Part shown: positions 54,806 to 63,578 of the stretch, in pieces
Numbering within the stretch: position 1 is the first letter of the stretch
Layout: every line of letters starts with the position of its first letter
Assembly: GCA_002786385.1 (NCBI GenBank)
Contig: PGCN01000008.1
Location: 124,001-188,000, forward strand
Origin: Flavobacterium sp. FEMGT703F
GTDB lineage: Bacteria; Bacteroidota; Bacteroidia; Flavobacteriales; Flavobacteriaceae
Length of the DNA: 64,000 nucleotides
Direction: 5' to 3'
The notes under the pieces: generated by a model
Databases searched by the model: none
Seen by the model: only the letters and a program-made list of their open reading frames with translations
Told to the model about the DNA's origin: nothing
Program-made: the position numbers and the translations under genes

Positions 54806-55819
54806 ATGCAAATTCAATCCAACTTCTCTTTAAAATCTTTCAACACTTTCGGCATAGAAGCCAAAGCCAAAAACTTTGTGGCGGTTCATTCTTTGGACGA
54901 ATTAAAAACCGTTTTGACAGAACATGCGGCTGAACCCAAATTCATTTTAGGCGGTGGCAGCAATATGTTGCTAACGCAAGACATTGAGGCTTTGGTGATT
55001 CATATTGACTTGAAAGGAAAAAGGATAGTAAAAGAAGACGACAACTTTGTATGGGTAGAAAGTATGGCCGGTGAAAATTGGCACGAGTTTGTGCTTTGGA
55101 CTATCGATCAAAACTTCGGTGGTTTGGAAAACATGTCACTTATTCCGGGCAATGTCGGCACTACACCGGTACAAAATATCGGCGCTTACGGAACCGAAAT
55201 CAAAGACACTTTTGTATCGTGTGACGCTACGAAAATCGACGACCAAACGATGAGAACTTTCAGCAAGGAAGACTGTCATTTCGGGTATCGAGAAAGCATT
55301 TTCAAGCAAGAAGCCAAAAACCAATACATCATTACTTCGGTAGTTTTTAAACTCACCAAACGTAATCATAAAATCAACACTTCTTATGGCGATATTACTA
55401 AAGAATTAGCACTGCAAAACGTGACGGTTCCTACTTTAAAAGACGTTTCCAATGCTGTGATTGCCATTCGACAAAGCAAATTACCCGATCCGAAAATATT
55501 GGGTAACAGCGGTAGTTTCTTTAAAAATCCGGTCATTTCGAGAAGTCATTTCGAAAAAGTACAAGCACAATTTCCGGAGATTAAATTCTTCGAAGTTTCG
55601 CCTACCGAAGTCAAAGTTCCCGCCGGTTGGTTAATCGAACAAGCCGGTTACAAAGGATTTCGCAAAGGCGATGCCGGCGTTCACAAAAATCAAGCTTTGG
55701 TATTGGTGAATTACGGCTCGGCTACCGGGCAGGATATTTTGGCTCTTTCCCGTGAAGTACAGCAGGCCGTTTTCGACAAATACAGCATTGCTATTGAAGC
55801 GGAAGTGAATGTAATTTAA
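54806..55819 (+). CDS. murB: UDP-N-acetylenolpyruvoylglucosamine reductase
   Basis: A 337-residue flavoenzyme of peptidoglycan precursor synthesis. Seen: FNTFGIEAKAKNFV near residue 12, the FAD-binding ILGGGSNML at about 46-54, SLIPGNVGTTPVQNIGAYGTE at about 112, the catalytic region HFGYRESIFK at about 160, the SGSFFKNPVIS block with the catalytic Ser at about 235, and a late Glu in AIEAEVNVI. This is the E. coli-type MurB. Length is normal. Confidence 0.96.
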   Translation: MQIQSNFSLKSFNTFGIEAKAKNFVAVHSLDELKTVLTEHAAEPKFILGGGSNMLLTQDIEALVIHIDLKGKRIVKEDDNFVWVESMAGENWHEFVLWTIDQNFGGLENMSLIPGNVGTTPVQNIGAYGTEIKDTFVSCDATKIDDQTMRTFSKEDCHFGYRESIFKQEAKNQYIITSVVFKLTKRNHKINTSYGDITKELALQNVTVPTLKDVSNAVIAIRQSKLPDPKILGNSGSFFKNPVISRSHFEKVQAQFPEIKFFEVSPTEVKVPAGWLIEQAGYKGFRKGDAGVHKNQALVLVNYGSATGQDILALSREVQQAVFDKYSIAIEAEVNVI

Positions 55820-55829
55820 AACGATTCCC

Positions 55830-56441
55830 ATGTACATTCCCGAGTTATACAAAAACGAAAATCGCGAAGAAATTGAAAACTTCGTCCACCAAAATGGTTT
55901 TGCAATTTTGGTCAATCAGACGCAGGGAAAATTGTGGGCCACGCACACACCATTGTTGTTAGAAACCCGTGAAGACGGTAAACTCATTTTAACCGGACAT
56001 ATTTCTAAAGCCAATCCGCAAGCATTAAGTTTCAATGATAATGACGAAGTATTAGCTATTTTTTCGGGCGCTCATGCTTATATTTCTTCTTCTTGGTATG
56101 ATCATGAAAATGTGCCGACTTGGAATTATTTGGCCGTACATGTTTACGGCAAAGTACGCGTTTACAATCACGAAGAAGCGTTAGATTTTCTGAAGAAATT
56201 AGTCGACAAATACGAGGCTAAATCGAAAAACCCTATTCGAGTAGAAAACTTATCCGAAAAAACAATGCGGGAAGCGCGTGGTATCGTTGCCTTTGAAATT
56301 GAAATTACGAACCTCGAAGCCCAAAAGAAACTTTCCCAAAATCGCGATGACAAAAACTACCGCAACATCATCACCGAGCTGGAAAAAACTAAGGAAAATC
56401 AAGCCCTTGCCGTAGCAGAAGCCATGAAAAAGAACCGATAG
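55830..56441 (+). CDS. PaiB-like FMN-binding protein
   Basis: A 203-residue protein of the FMN-binding split-barrel family, first described as B. subtilis PaiB. Seen: the N-terminal MYIPELYKNENREEIENFVHQNGFAILV, HTPLLLETREDGKLILTGHISKANPQ at about 42-67, YISSSWYDHENVPTWNYLAVHVYGKV at about 86-111, and a helical C-terminus with ISQNRDDKN-like KLSQNRDDKNYRN. In B. subtilis it represses sporulation and protease genes; a regulatory role here is not established. It starts ten bases after murB. Confidence 0.88.
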   Translation: MYIPELYKNENREEIENFVHQNGFAILVNQTQGKLWATHTPLLLETREDGKLILTGHISKANPQALSFNDNDEVLAIFSGAHAYISSSWYDHENVPTWNYLAVHVYGKVRVYNHEEALDFLKKLVDKYEAKSKNPIRVENLSEKTMREARGIVAFEIEITNLEAQKKLSQNRDDKNYRNIITELEKTKENQALAVAEAMKKNR

Positions 56442-56458
56442 GAATTTGTTAAAATTCG

Positions 56459-56490
56459 TTTGATTATTGGTTGCAGAATACCTACATTTG
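56459..56490 (+). promoter_or_regulatory. Promoter of the glycosyltransferase-sigma pair
   Basis: TTTG (56459-56462) and TACATTTG (56483-56490) are 20 bases apart, a full match to the Bacteroidetes promoter layout, 30 bases before the ATG. Confidence 0.7.
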
Positions 56491-56519
56491 CAGTCCTTTT
56501 TAAAAGATAAAAGAACACC

Positions 56520-57626
56520 ATGTTATTAATCGTTTTCTGTGTATTCATCGCCGTAGTTGTTATTCAATTTTTGTATTACATTGTGGTATTCGGTAAATTT
56601 TCATTTGCCAAACCGCAAAACGTAAACCCGAAAAGAGTGCCGATTTCTGTAATTGTTTGCGCCAAAAATGAAGAAGAAAACGTCAAAAAGTTTGTACCGC
56701 TTTTGGCCGAACAAGATTACCACACATTTGAAATCGTATTGATTGACGATGCCTCCAGCGATAACACTTTAGAAATCTTTGAAGAATTCGAAAAACAATA
56801 CCCAAACATCAAATTGGTTAAGGTAGAAAACAACGAAGCCTTTTGGGGCAATAAAAAATTCGCGCTAACCTTAGGCATCAAAGCCGCTAAATACGAATAC
56901 TTGTTGTTTACCGATGCTGATTGCTATCCGACTTCTAAAGACTGGATTACTTCGATGAGTGCGCAATTTACGCAACAAAAGAATATTGTTTTGGGTTATG
57001 GTGCTTATGAAAAAATCAGCAATTCGTTTCTAAACAAAATCATTCGATTTGAAACCTTGTTAACTGCTACGCAATATTTTTCTTGGGCTAAAATCGGCAA
57101 ACCTTATATGGGTATTGGTCGCAACATGGCTTACAAACGCGAAGAGTTTTTTAAAGTACGCGGCTTTATGGATCACATGAAAATCCGTTCCGGCGATGAT
57201 GATTTGTTTATCAATCAAGCGGCTAACGGAGACAATACTACCATTTGTTACGTACCGGACAGTTTTACCTATTCGACACCTAAAACCCGTTTTAAAGATT
57301 GGTTTACCCAAAAACGCCGTCATGTATCGACTGCCAAACATTACAAATTATTTGACCGCAATCAGTTAGGCTTGTTTTACCTGTCGCAATTACTCTTTCT
57401 TTTATTGCCTATAGTTTTATTGGCATTTCAATACCAATGGATTGCGGTAGTGAGCATTATCGGTTTCCGCTATCTATTTGCTTGGCTAACCTTAGGTTTT
57501 GCCGCGGGTAAACTCAAAGAAAAAGACGTCATGTATTGGTTTCCCATCATAGAAATTGTTTTGATTTTTACGCAACTGAATGTTTTTATCACCAATACGT
57601 TTTCTAAACCGGTACATTGGAAATAA
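56520..57626 (+). CDS. Family 2 glycosyltransferase, membrane-anchored
   Basis: A 368-residue GT-A enzyme. Seen: an N-terminal helix at 1-24, PISVIVCAKNEEENV at about 40, LIDDASSDNT at about 76, the DxD segment FTDADCYP at about 137, the acceptor-region SGDDDLFINQAA at about 222-233 and KRRHVSTAKHY at about 263, then three C-terminal helices. This layout is typical of processive or lipid-linked GT2 transferases. The sugar donor is unknown. Its stop overlaps the sigma-factor start by 10 bases. Confidence 0.9.
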   Translation: MLLIVFCVFIAVVVIQFLYYIVVFGKFSFAKPQNVNPKRVPISVIVCAKNEEENVKKFVPLLAEQDYHTFEIVLIDDASSDNTLEIFEEFEKQYPNIKLVKVENNEAFWGNKKFALTLGIKAAKYEYLLFTDADCYPTSKDWITSMSAQFTQQKNIVLGYGAYEKISNSFLNKIIRFETLLTATQYFSWAKIGKPYMGIGRNMAYKREEFFKVRGFMDHMKIRSGDDDLFINQAANGDNTTICYVPDSFTYSTPKTRFKDWFTQKRRHVSTAKHYKLFDRNQLGLFYLSQLLFLLLPIVLLAFQYQWIAVVSIIGFRYLFAWLTLGFAAGKLKEKDVMYWFPIIEIVLIFTQLNVFITNTFSKPVHWK

Positions 57627-58168
57627 AAAAATACATAGAGAAAGCTAAAAAAGGAGACCAAGTGGCCTTTACCTTTTTGCTCGACCGTTACTGGAACGAA
57701 GTGTATGGTTTTATGCTCAAACGCACCGAAAACGAAACCGATTCGGAAGACATTACCATAGAAACTTTCTCGAAGGCTTTTGACAAAATTGCGACTTACA
57801 ATCCGGAATTCCAGTTCAACACTTGGTTGATTGCCATTGCCAAAAACGTACATATTGACATGTTACGCAAGAAAAAGTCGACCGTATTCGTAGAGATCAC
57901 TGACGAAGAAGACCAGCAAGCGTACAATGTAGCCGATAGTTCGCCTTCGGCAGAAGACGAATTGATTACCGAACAAAACCTGTCTCGCCTACTCCAATTC
58001 ATCAAAGAATTGAAACCGCACTACCAAGAAGTGATCCAATTGCGTTACTTTCAAGAGATGAGCTATCAGGAAATCTCGGAACAATTGAATGAGCCTCTGA
58101 GCAATGTCAAAATCAAATTGCTCCGCGCTAAGAAACTTTTGGCTGAAATCATCGAAAGTAAAAAATAA
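57617..58168 (+). CDS. RNA polymerase sigma factor (ECF type)
   Basis: A 183-residue sigma-70 family factor read from a TTG at 57617 inside the end of the glycosyltransferase gene. The residues from there (MEIKKYIEKAKKGDQVAF) match the usual start of the family, and no better ATG exists. Seen: region 2 at about 15-85 (RYWNEVYGFMLKRTEN, TWLIAIAKNVHIDMLRKK), an acidic linker, and region 4 at about 125-180 with LPxxxxEV-like LKPHYQEVIQLRYFQEMSYQEISEQL. No anti-sigma gene is adjacent. Target genes unknown. Confidence 0.9.
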   Translation: MEIKKYIEKAKKGDQVAFTFLLDRYWNEVYGFMLKRTENETDSEDITIETFSKAFDKIATYNPEFQFNTWLIAIAKNVHIDMLRKKKSTVFVEITDEEDQQAYNVADSSPSAEDELITEQNLSRLLQFIKELKPHYQEVIQLRYFQEMSYQEISEQLNEPLSNVKIKLLRAKKLLAEIIESKK

Positions 58169-58330
58169 CTTTCATCTAGAAAATTTCGTATCACTTTCCA
58201 ACCTTTTCAAGGAATTTTCACTCTATTAAGAAAATAGTTAAAAGTTTATATACTTTTTTAACATTTCCGACGTTATACTATTAAATTCGCTGCTTATGTA
58301 ACATAGATACTTAACTCAAAACAATTCATT

Positions 58331-59155
58331 ATGTCACACGTTAGTATCTATGAAAAAAACTGGATAGATCTGGTTTTTGAAGGCAAAAACAAAGCCTACG
58401 GCGCTTATCAATTGCGTCAAGAAAACACCAAAACCTCATTGATTGCTTTTATTGGCGGCATCACTTTTATGTTGTCCTTGATTGGTGGCGGCTTAATGCT
58501 GACCTCATTTGATGACACTGCGGTAGTTTGTCAATTTCCCATCATTGAGAACGAGCGCATTGTTCCAGTTGATATGGATCCGATTAAGGAACAGCAAAAA
58601 GAGGAAAGTGCCGCCGCAGCTCCACAAGAGATTTCTGAAGTTAAACCTCAAGATTTGTCTCGCATGGTAGTAGCTCAAACCAATGAAGCCACTCCGGATG
58701 TTCAAACCAACCAAGAAATTCGCGAAACACCACCGGCCAACGATGGTAACGGAACCGGAACACTCACTGATGTTGGCAACAATGGCGGCGGTGATGATAA
58801 CGGTAATGATGACGCAAGCACACCTGGCATTAACGAACCGGTTACCACTAACAAACTCGACAAACTCCCATTATTCCCGGGCGGAATGGATCGTTTTTAC
58901 AAATACGTAAGCAACAACATCAACCGACCTGAAATAGAAGAAGACAGTCAAATCACCATGAGTGTTGTGATGGCATTTGTGATTGAAAAAGACGGCAGTA
59001 TGACGGATATTCGAGCATTGCGAAGCACCGATAAAAATTTAGAGAGAGAAGCCATTCGCGTTTTGAAATCGCTCAAAACCAAATGGGAACCGGGATACCA
59101 AAACGACAAACCGGTGCGAACACTCTACATGTTACCGATTAAGGTTAAAATCTAA
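58331..59155 (+). CDS. tonB: Energy transducer TonB
   Basis: A 274-residue TonB-like protein that couples inner-membrane proton motive force to outer-membrane receptors. Seen: a Bacteroidetes-type N-terminus (WIDLVFEGKNKAYGAYQLR) at about 12-30, a single TM helix at about 36-60, a periplasmic linker rich in Pro, Glu and Asn/Gly/Asp (DGNGTGTLTD), and a C-terminal TonB_C domain at about 185-274 with FPGGMDRFYKYVSNNI and WEPGYQNDKPVRTLYMLPIKV. No exbB or exbD lies nearby. A terminator follows. Confidence 0.9.
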   Translation: MSHVSIYEKNWIDLVFEGKNKAYGAYQLRQENTKTSLIAFIGGITFMLSLIGGGLMLTSFDDTAVVCQFPIIENERIVPVDMDPIKEQQKEESAAAAPQEISEVKPQDLSRMVVAQTNEATPDVQTNQEIRETPPANDGNGTGTLTDVGNNGGGDDNGNDDASTPGINEPVTTNKLDKLPLFPGGMDRFYKYVSNNINRPEIEEDSQITMSVVMAFVIEKDGSMTDIRALRSTDKNLEREAIRVLKSLKTKWEPGYQNDKPVRTLYMLPIKVKI

Positions 59156-59162
59156 TTCCTTA

Positions 59163-59187
59163 AAGCCGCCCATGAGGCGGTTTTTTG
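59163..59187 (+). terminator. Terminator of tonB
   Basis: A CCGCC/GGCGG stem (59166-59170 with 59176-59180), flanked by A and T, is followed by six T. It lies ten bases after the stop. Confidence 0.85.
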
Positions 59188-59279
59188 TTGGCATTAACCG
59201 AAAAACATTAACATCTATTGGTAAATAAAAGGTTTTAATTTCGATTAAATATTGGTATTATTGCAATCATTTTAAAATC

Positions 59280-60497
59280 ATGAAGATTACGCTCGTCGGT
59301 TTTTTCCTTTCTTCCCTTTTATACTTTTCCGGACCTGTTGGCGGAGAGCGCAATGGTGCTTATGATACCTATAGGAATAGTGACAGCACTTTAATCACCA
59401 TCCCGTTTCCGGTTAAGTTTGGTCAAGTATCCGAAGCTTACCTTCAGGAGAAGAAGCCTAAAATCGATTCGTTTTACAACAAGTTCATCAATTCGCCTTT
59501 TTACAGTGGTAGTTTTTTAGTGGCCAAAAATGGGCGCATTCTTTACGAAGATTACAAAGGATTATCCAATATCAAAACAGGAAAAAAAGTCGACGCTAAT
59601 ACTGCGATTCACTTGGCTTCAGTCAGTAAAATATTGACGGCCACAGCTATTTTAAAACTAGTACAGGAAGACAATATCATGTTAGACCAAAAGGTGACCG
59701 ATTGGCTGCCGAGATTTCCCTATAAAAACACCACCATCAGAACTTTGCTGAACCACCGCAGCGGTTTACAGCATTACTCTAACTTTCCGGGACTATTGAA
59801 AAAAAGTTGGGATCGCAAAAAGGTATTGTCTAACCAAGATGTTTATGAAATATTGGTAAAGCATAAATTCAGATTGGTATTTAACGACAATACGCGTTTT
59901 GATTACTGTAATACCAACTACGTCATTTTAGCCTTAATTATTGAAAAAGCTACCGGTTTAAATTACTGTGATGCCATGCAGGAATTGATTTTTAAACCTT
60001 TGGGCATGAAAAACACCTTTGTATTCAATTACGATACGGACAGAGACACTGTTTGCAAGTCCTATCGCGGCAACAACATTTTTCCGTGGGATCAATACGA
60101 CCGTTTGTATGGCGATAAAAACATTTATTCAACACCGAGAGATTTAGTGAAATTTGATTTGGCGACCTATTCCCCCGATTTTATCAAACCCGAACTATTG
60201 CAAGAAGCCTACACCGGATATAGCGCCGGCAATATTGCCAAACCTATAAAAGATTACGGTTTAGGAATGCGTATGCGTTATTTGGCTAGCGGAGAAAAGC
60301 TGATTTACCACAACGGTTGGTGGCACGGCAACAACACTTCATTTGTTCCGATTAAAAAAGATACCATTACCATCATTTGTTTGGGAAATAAATATTCAAA
60401 TCGTCCTTACGAAACCTTGCGTATGGCGAATGAATTCTTTTTAAAGAAAAAACCGGAACCGACTTTAGTACCGGAATTGCCTTATACCGGAGAATAA
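59280..60497 (+). CDS. Serine hydrolase of the beta-lactamase (class C / PBP4-like) family
   Basis: A 405-residue exported hydrolase. Seen: a hydrophobic N-terminus at about 1-18 (signal), then the catalytic SVSK tetrad (SxxK) at about 113-116 in HLASVSKILTA, the second motif Tyr-x-Asn in DYCNTNY at about 209, and a late HNGWWHG block at about 343. Typical of serine beta-lactamase-related peptidases and esterases. A TATTATTG box one base off consensus lies 17 bases before the ATG. Substrate unknown; it may be a peptidoglycan-modifying enzyme. Confidence 0.88.
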   Translation: MKITLVGFFLSSLLYFSGPVGGERNGAYDTYRNSDSTLITIPFPVKFGQVSEAYLQEKKPKIDSFYNKFINSPFYSGSFLVAKNGRILYEDYKGLSNIKTGKKVDANTAIHLASVSKILTATAILKLVQEDNIMLDQKVTDWLPRFPYKNTTIRTLLNHRSGLQHYSNFPGLLKKSWDRKKVLSNQDVYEILVKHKFRLVFNDNTRFDYCNTNYVILALIIEKATGLNYCDAMQELIFKPLGMKNTFVFNYDTDRDTVCKSYRGNNIFPWDQYDRLYGDKNIYSTPRDLVKFDLATYSPDFIKPELLQEAYTGYSAGNIAKPIKDYGLGMRMRYLASGEKLIYHNGWWHGNNTSFVPIKKDTITIICLGNKYSNRPYETLRMANEFFLKKKPEPTLVPELPYTGE

Positions 60498-60499
60498 AA

Positions 60500-61330
60500 C
60501 TATTCTTTCACCAAGTAAATGCCGTCGTCTTTAATTTCGATAAGCTTGTCTTTGTAAAGCGCACCAATGGCTTTTTTGAAAGTCTTTTTGCTCATTTTCA
60601 AAACAGTTTTGATGTCTTCCGGATGACTGTTGTCATTTAAACGAAGAAAACCTCTGCCGGCACGGAGTTCATTCAGAATTTTTTCGGCATTGGGTTCTAC
60701 TTTGCTATAGCCGAATTTTTGCAGCGTGACATCTATTTTATGATCCGGACGGATGTTTTTGATGTAACCTATTAATCGGTCTCCAGGCTTGATATCGTCG
60801 TACACTTCATCTTTATACAACAAACCTTTGTGTTGGTCGTTGATAATTACGTTGATACCAACCTCAGTAATATGAGAAATAATCAAATCCACTTCATCAC
60901 CTACGGCTACCGTTAAGTTTTCATTATTCAAAAACTGATTCGTTTTACTGGAAGCTACTATACGGTTGGTTTTTTCGTCCATATATGCATATACTAAATA
61001 GCGTTTGCCTTTTTCCATAGGACGCGCTTGCTCTTTGAACGGAACAAAGATATCTTTCTCCAAACCCCAATCGAGGAACGCACCAAACTGATTCACATAA
61101 TTCACACGCAACAAACCAAATTCATCCAATAAAATATACGGCTCCAAGGTCGTAGCCACCGGTCTTTCTTCGTGATCTAAATACACAAAAACGATTATCT
61201 CATCGCCAATGGCATACTGCTTAGGCACATATTTTAAAGGCAACAACACATCGGATGTACCGTCCGTTAAATAAAGTCCAATTTTAGTTTCGCGTGCAAT
61301 CGTAAGTGTATTGTAGTGGCCTATTTCCAT
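60500..61330 (-). CDS. CvfB-like S1 RNA-binding protein
   Basis: A 276-residue cytosolic protein. Seen: three tandem S1-like beta-barrel domains at about 1-70, 70-140 (VNQFGAFLDWGLEKDIFVPFKEQ) and 145-215 (VGDEVDLIISHITEVGINVII, GLLYKDEVYDDIKPGD), then a C-terminal winged-helix region with EDIKTVLKMSKKTFKKAIGALYKD. This order is that of S. aureus CvfB, a virulence regulator that binds RNA. It has a fully formed promoter. Convergent with the serine hydrolase gene by two bases. Confidence 0.88.
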   Translation of the reverse strand: MEIGHYNTLTIARETKIGLYLTDGTSDVLLPLKYVPKQYAIGDEIIVFVYLDHEERPVATTLEPYILLDEFGLLRVNYVNQFGAFLDWGLEKDIFVPFKEQARPMEKGKRYLVYAYMDEKTNRIVASSKTNQFLNNENLTVAVGDEVDLIISHITEVGINVIINDQHKGLLYKDEVYDDIKPGDRLIGYIKNIRPDHKIDVTLQKFGYSKVEPNAEKILNELRAGRGFLRLNDNSHPEDIKTVLKMSKKTFKKAIGALYKDKLIEIKDDGIYLVKE

Positions 61331-61353
61331 AGTAAGGGTTGTATTTTACGGGG

Positions 61354-61387
61354 CAAAGATAGGCAAATTAAAAACTTGAACCGCAAA
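61354..61387 (-). promoter_or_regulatory. Promoter of the CvfB-like gene
   Basis: On the minus strand TTTG (61384-61387) and TATCTTTG (61354-61361) are 22 bases apart, a full Bacteroidetes promoter, 23 bases before the ATG. The divergent ECF sigma gene has TAGCTTTA (61400-61407), one mismatch. Confidence 0.7.
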
Positions 61388-61446
61388 CCGAAAAATTGTA
61401 GCTTTACGAAGTGTAACAAAACTTAGGATTACACTACTAACGGGCT

Positions 61447-61941
61447 ATGAGTGACGATTTAGAAAAATCATTTGTAAAACAACTTAAGGAAAACCAGAAT
61501 ATCATTCACAAGATATGCCGGTTGTACACCAATGGTGAAGATGCACACAATGATTTGTTTCAGGAAATCACCATACAATTGTGGAAAGCCTTTCCCAAGT
61601 TTAGAGGCGAATCAAAGTTTTCCACTTGGGCTTACCGAGTGGCTTTAAACACAGCCATCACGTTATACCGCAAAAGCACCCGTACTGTAGCCACAGTAAC
61701 ATACGAAGGCCAGAAACACTTTTTATCCCAGGAAGATTACAATCTCGAAGAAGAAGAGCAAATCAAGTTGATGTACCAAGCCGTACAACAACTCAACGAC
61801 ATTGAAAAAGCACTCGTTTTTTTGTATCTGGAAGATAAAGACTATACCGAAATATCGGAAACATTAGGGATTAGTGAAGTGAATGCCCGCGTTAAAATGA
61901 ACAGAATTAAAGGAAAATTAAAAAAGATATTAAATCCTTAA
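61447..61941 (+). CDS. ECF-type RNA polymerase sigma factor
   Basis: A 164-residue sigma factor. Seen: region 2 at about 12-80 (NIIHKICRLYTNGEDAHNDLFQEITIQLWKAFPKFRG, FSTWAYRVALNTAITLYRK) and region 4 at about 105-160 (LNDIEKALVFLYLEDKDYTEISETLGISEVNARVKMNRIKGKLKK). It starts a three-gene run and precedes a small membrane gene by five bases, the arrangement of an ECF sigma with its anti-sigma. Own promoter is weak. Confidence 0.93.
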   Translation: MSDDLEKSFVKQLKENQNIIHKICRLYTNGEDAHNDLFQEITIQLWKAFPKFRGESKFSTWAYRVALNTAITLYRKSTRTVATVTYEGQKHFLSQEDYNLEEEEQIKLMYQAVQQLNDIEKALVFLYLEDKDYTEISETLGISEVNARVKMNRIKGKLKKILNP

Positions 61942-61946
61942 GGATT

Positions 61947-62585
61947 ATGGAAGAGTTGGATTTATTAAAAAAAGCTTGGCAAAAAGACACCCATTCTTTT
62001 GAGCAAGTTACAGAAGTTGAAATTTACAAAATGCTGCATAGGAAGTCATCGTCTATAGTAAAATGGATATTGGTGATTAGTCTGTTAGAGTTTGGTTTGT
62101 GGGCTTTGGTTAGTTTTATGTTTAACACAGATGATGCTATCAAAAGTTTGCATGCCGAAAGTTTTGAGATATACTTAAAAATTATCACCTACGTTAATTA
62201 TGCCGTGGTATTGTGGTTTATTTATAATTTCTACCGAAACTATGCCCGTATCTCTACCACTACCTCAACCAAACAGTTGATGCAAGATATTATTCGCACT
62301 CGGAAAACGGTACAACATTATGTTTGGTATAACCTTTTTATGATATTCATCAGCACTTTACTTGGTTTTGCCATGGCGTTCATTTACAATCCTAATATGG
62401 ACACACTTAGATACCAAATTGAACATGAAGACGGTTACAAAACTTTATCTATAACCATTTGTATGGTTTTAATCACTATTGTTGTTTTTGTGGGCTTATT
62501 TTGGTTGTTCTACCGAATAATTTACGGAACACTATTACGAAGGCTCAATGCGAATTACAAGGAATTGAAAAAAATAGACTTATAA
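61947..62585 (+). CDS. Membrane protein, candidate anti-sigma factor
   Basis: A 212-residue protein. Seen: a soluble N-terminus of about 38 residues beginning EELDLLKKAWQKD, then four membrane helices at about 40-60, 75-95, 125-145 and 165-190, and a short basic tail. There is no zinc-binding HxxxCxxC motif as in ZAS anti-sigma factors. Coupled expression with the sigma gene suggests it restrains that sigma factor, perhaps by its short cytoplasmic head. This is inference. Similar sigma-membrane-protein pairs occur elsewhere in Bacteroidetes. Confidence 0.7.
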   Translation: MEELDLLKKAWQKDTHSFEQVTEVEIYKMLHRKSSSIVKWILVISLLEFGLWALVSFMFNTDDAIKSLHAESFEIYLKIITYVNYAVVLWFIYNFYRNYARISTTTSTKQLMQDIIRTRKTVQHYVWYNLFMIFISTLLGFAMAFIYNPNMDTLRYQIEHEDGYKTLSITICMVLITIVVFVGLFWLFYRIIYGTLLRRLNANYKELKKIDL

Positions 62586-62586
62586 A

Positions 62587-63440
62587 ATGAAAAAAATATT
62601 TTTACTGCTGTGCTCCTTTTTTTTGGGAATGGCTTTTGGACAAAAAAGCGATAATTCTTTGTTATGGAAGATTTCGGGGAACGGACTCAAAGAACCGTCT
62701 TACTTGTTTGGCACCATTCACATTACTTGCGACGCTTCGCTATCTGATAAAGTAAAAACAGCCTTAGACAAAACCCAACAGCTGTGCTTAGAGTTGGATA
62801 TGGATGATCCAAACATGCAAGTTGAAATGATGAACAGCATGATGATGCAAAACGGTGTTACCATGAAATCTCTGGCCAAACCTGAGGATTTTAAAGCGGT
62901 TGACGCTTTTTTAACGGCCAATGTTGGTTTTTCTGCCGAAATGCTGAATACCGTAAAACCGTTTATGGTGAGTGCGATGCTTTATCCGAAAATGTTAAAC
63001 TGCGAAATGCAATCGGTAGAAGCCGAGCTAATCAAAATAGCCAAAACCCAAAATGAAGAAGTCATCGGATTGGAAACGGTAAGTGAACAATTAGCCGTTT
63101 TTGATGCCATTCCGTACCAAGAACAAATGAACGAATTGGTGATTACCACCAAAGACAATATGCAGCGCGATAAAACGGAATTGACCGAAATGATGGCAAT
63201 TTACAAAAGCGAGAATGTGGAAGCAATGGTTACCTTCACGGAAAAATCACCCAATGCCATGATGTCTAAATACGGCGATGTATTGCTTAAAACAGAAATC
63301 AAAATTGGATCAGCAGGATGACAACCATTGCCAAAAACAAACCAACTTTTTTTGGTGTAGGTGCCGCTCACTTAGGCGGGAAAGAAGGTGTCATTGCGTT
63401 GTTACGCAAAGCCGGTTTTACAGTAGAAGCGGTATATTAG
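62587..63440 (+). pseudogene. TraB/GumN-family protein, frameshifted near its C-terminus
   Basis: The first frame gives 244 residues with a signal peptide at about 1-18 and the TraB/GumN blocks SLLWKISGNGLKEPSYLFGTIH and ECD...LELDM-type CLELDMDD. It then breaks at 63289-63298 and stops at 63321. The expected family C-terminus, KNKPTFFGVGAAHLGGKEGVIALLRKAG, continues in the next frame to a TAG ending at 63440. Reading through with one added base near 63296 gives KTRNQNWISRM, joining both parts well. So a single base was lost, or the window has a sequencing error. If real, the conserved GAAHL block is separated. Confidence 0.85.
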
Positions 63441-63467
63441 TTTAGAAAAAAAGAGATAAGTTAAAAG

Positions 63468-63500
63468 GGATAAGTTAATAATGGCTTATCCTTTTTTTTT
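63468..63500 (+). terminator. Terminator of the sigma-TraB run
   Basis: GGATAAG (63468-63474) and CTTATCC (63485-63491) form a 7-bp stem followed by nine T. Confidence 0.82.
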
Positions 63501-63578
63501 ATGGCATACGGAAACCGGCTCGGTTTGAGTTTGTTGAAACGAGATGAATTAAAGATTCCAATCACAAATCGGATTTTA

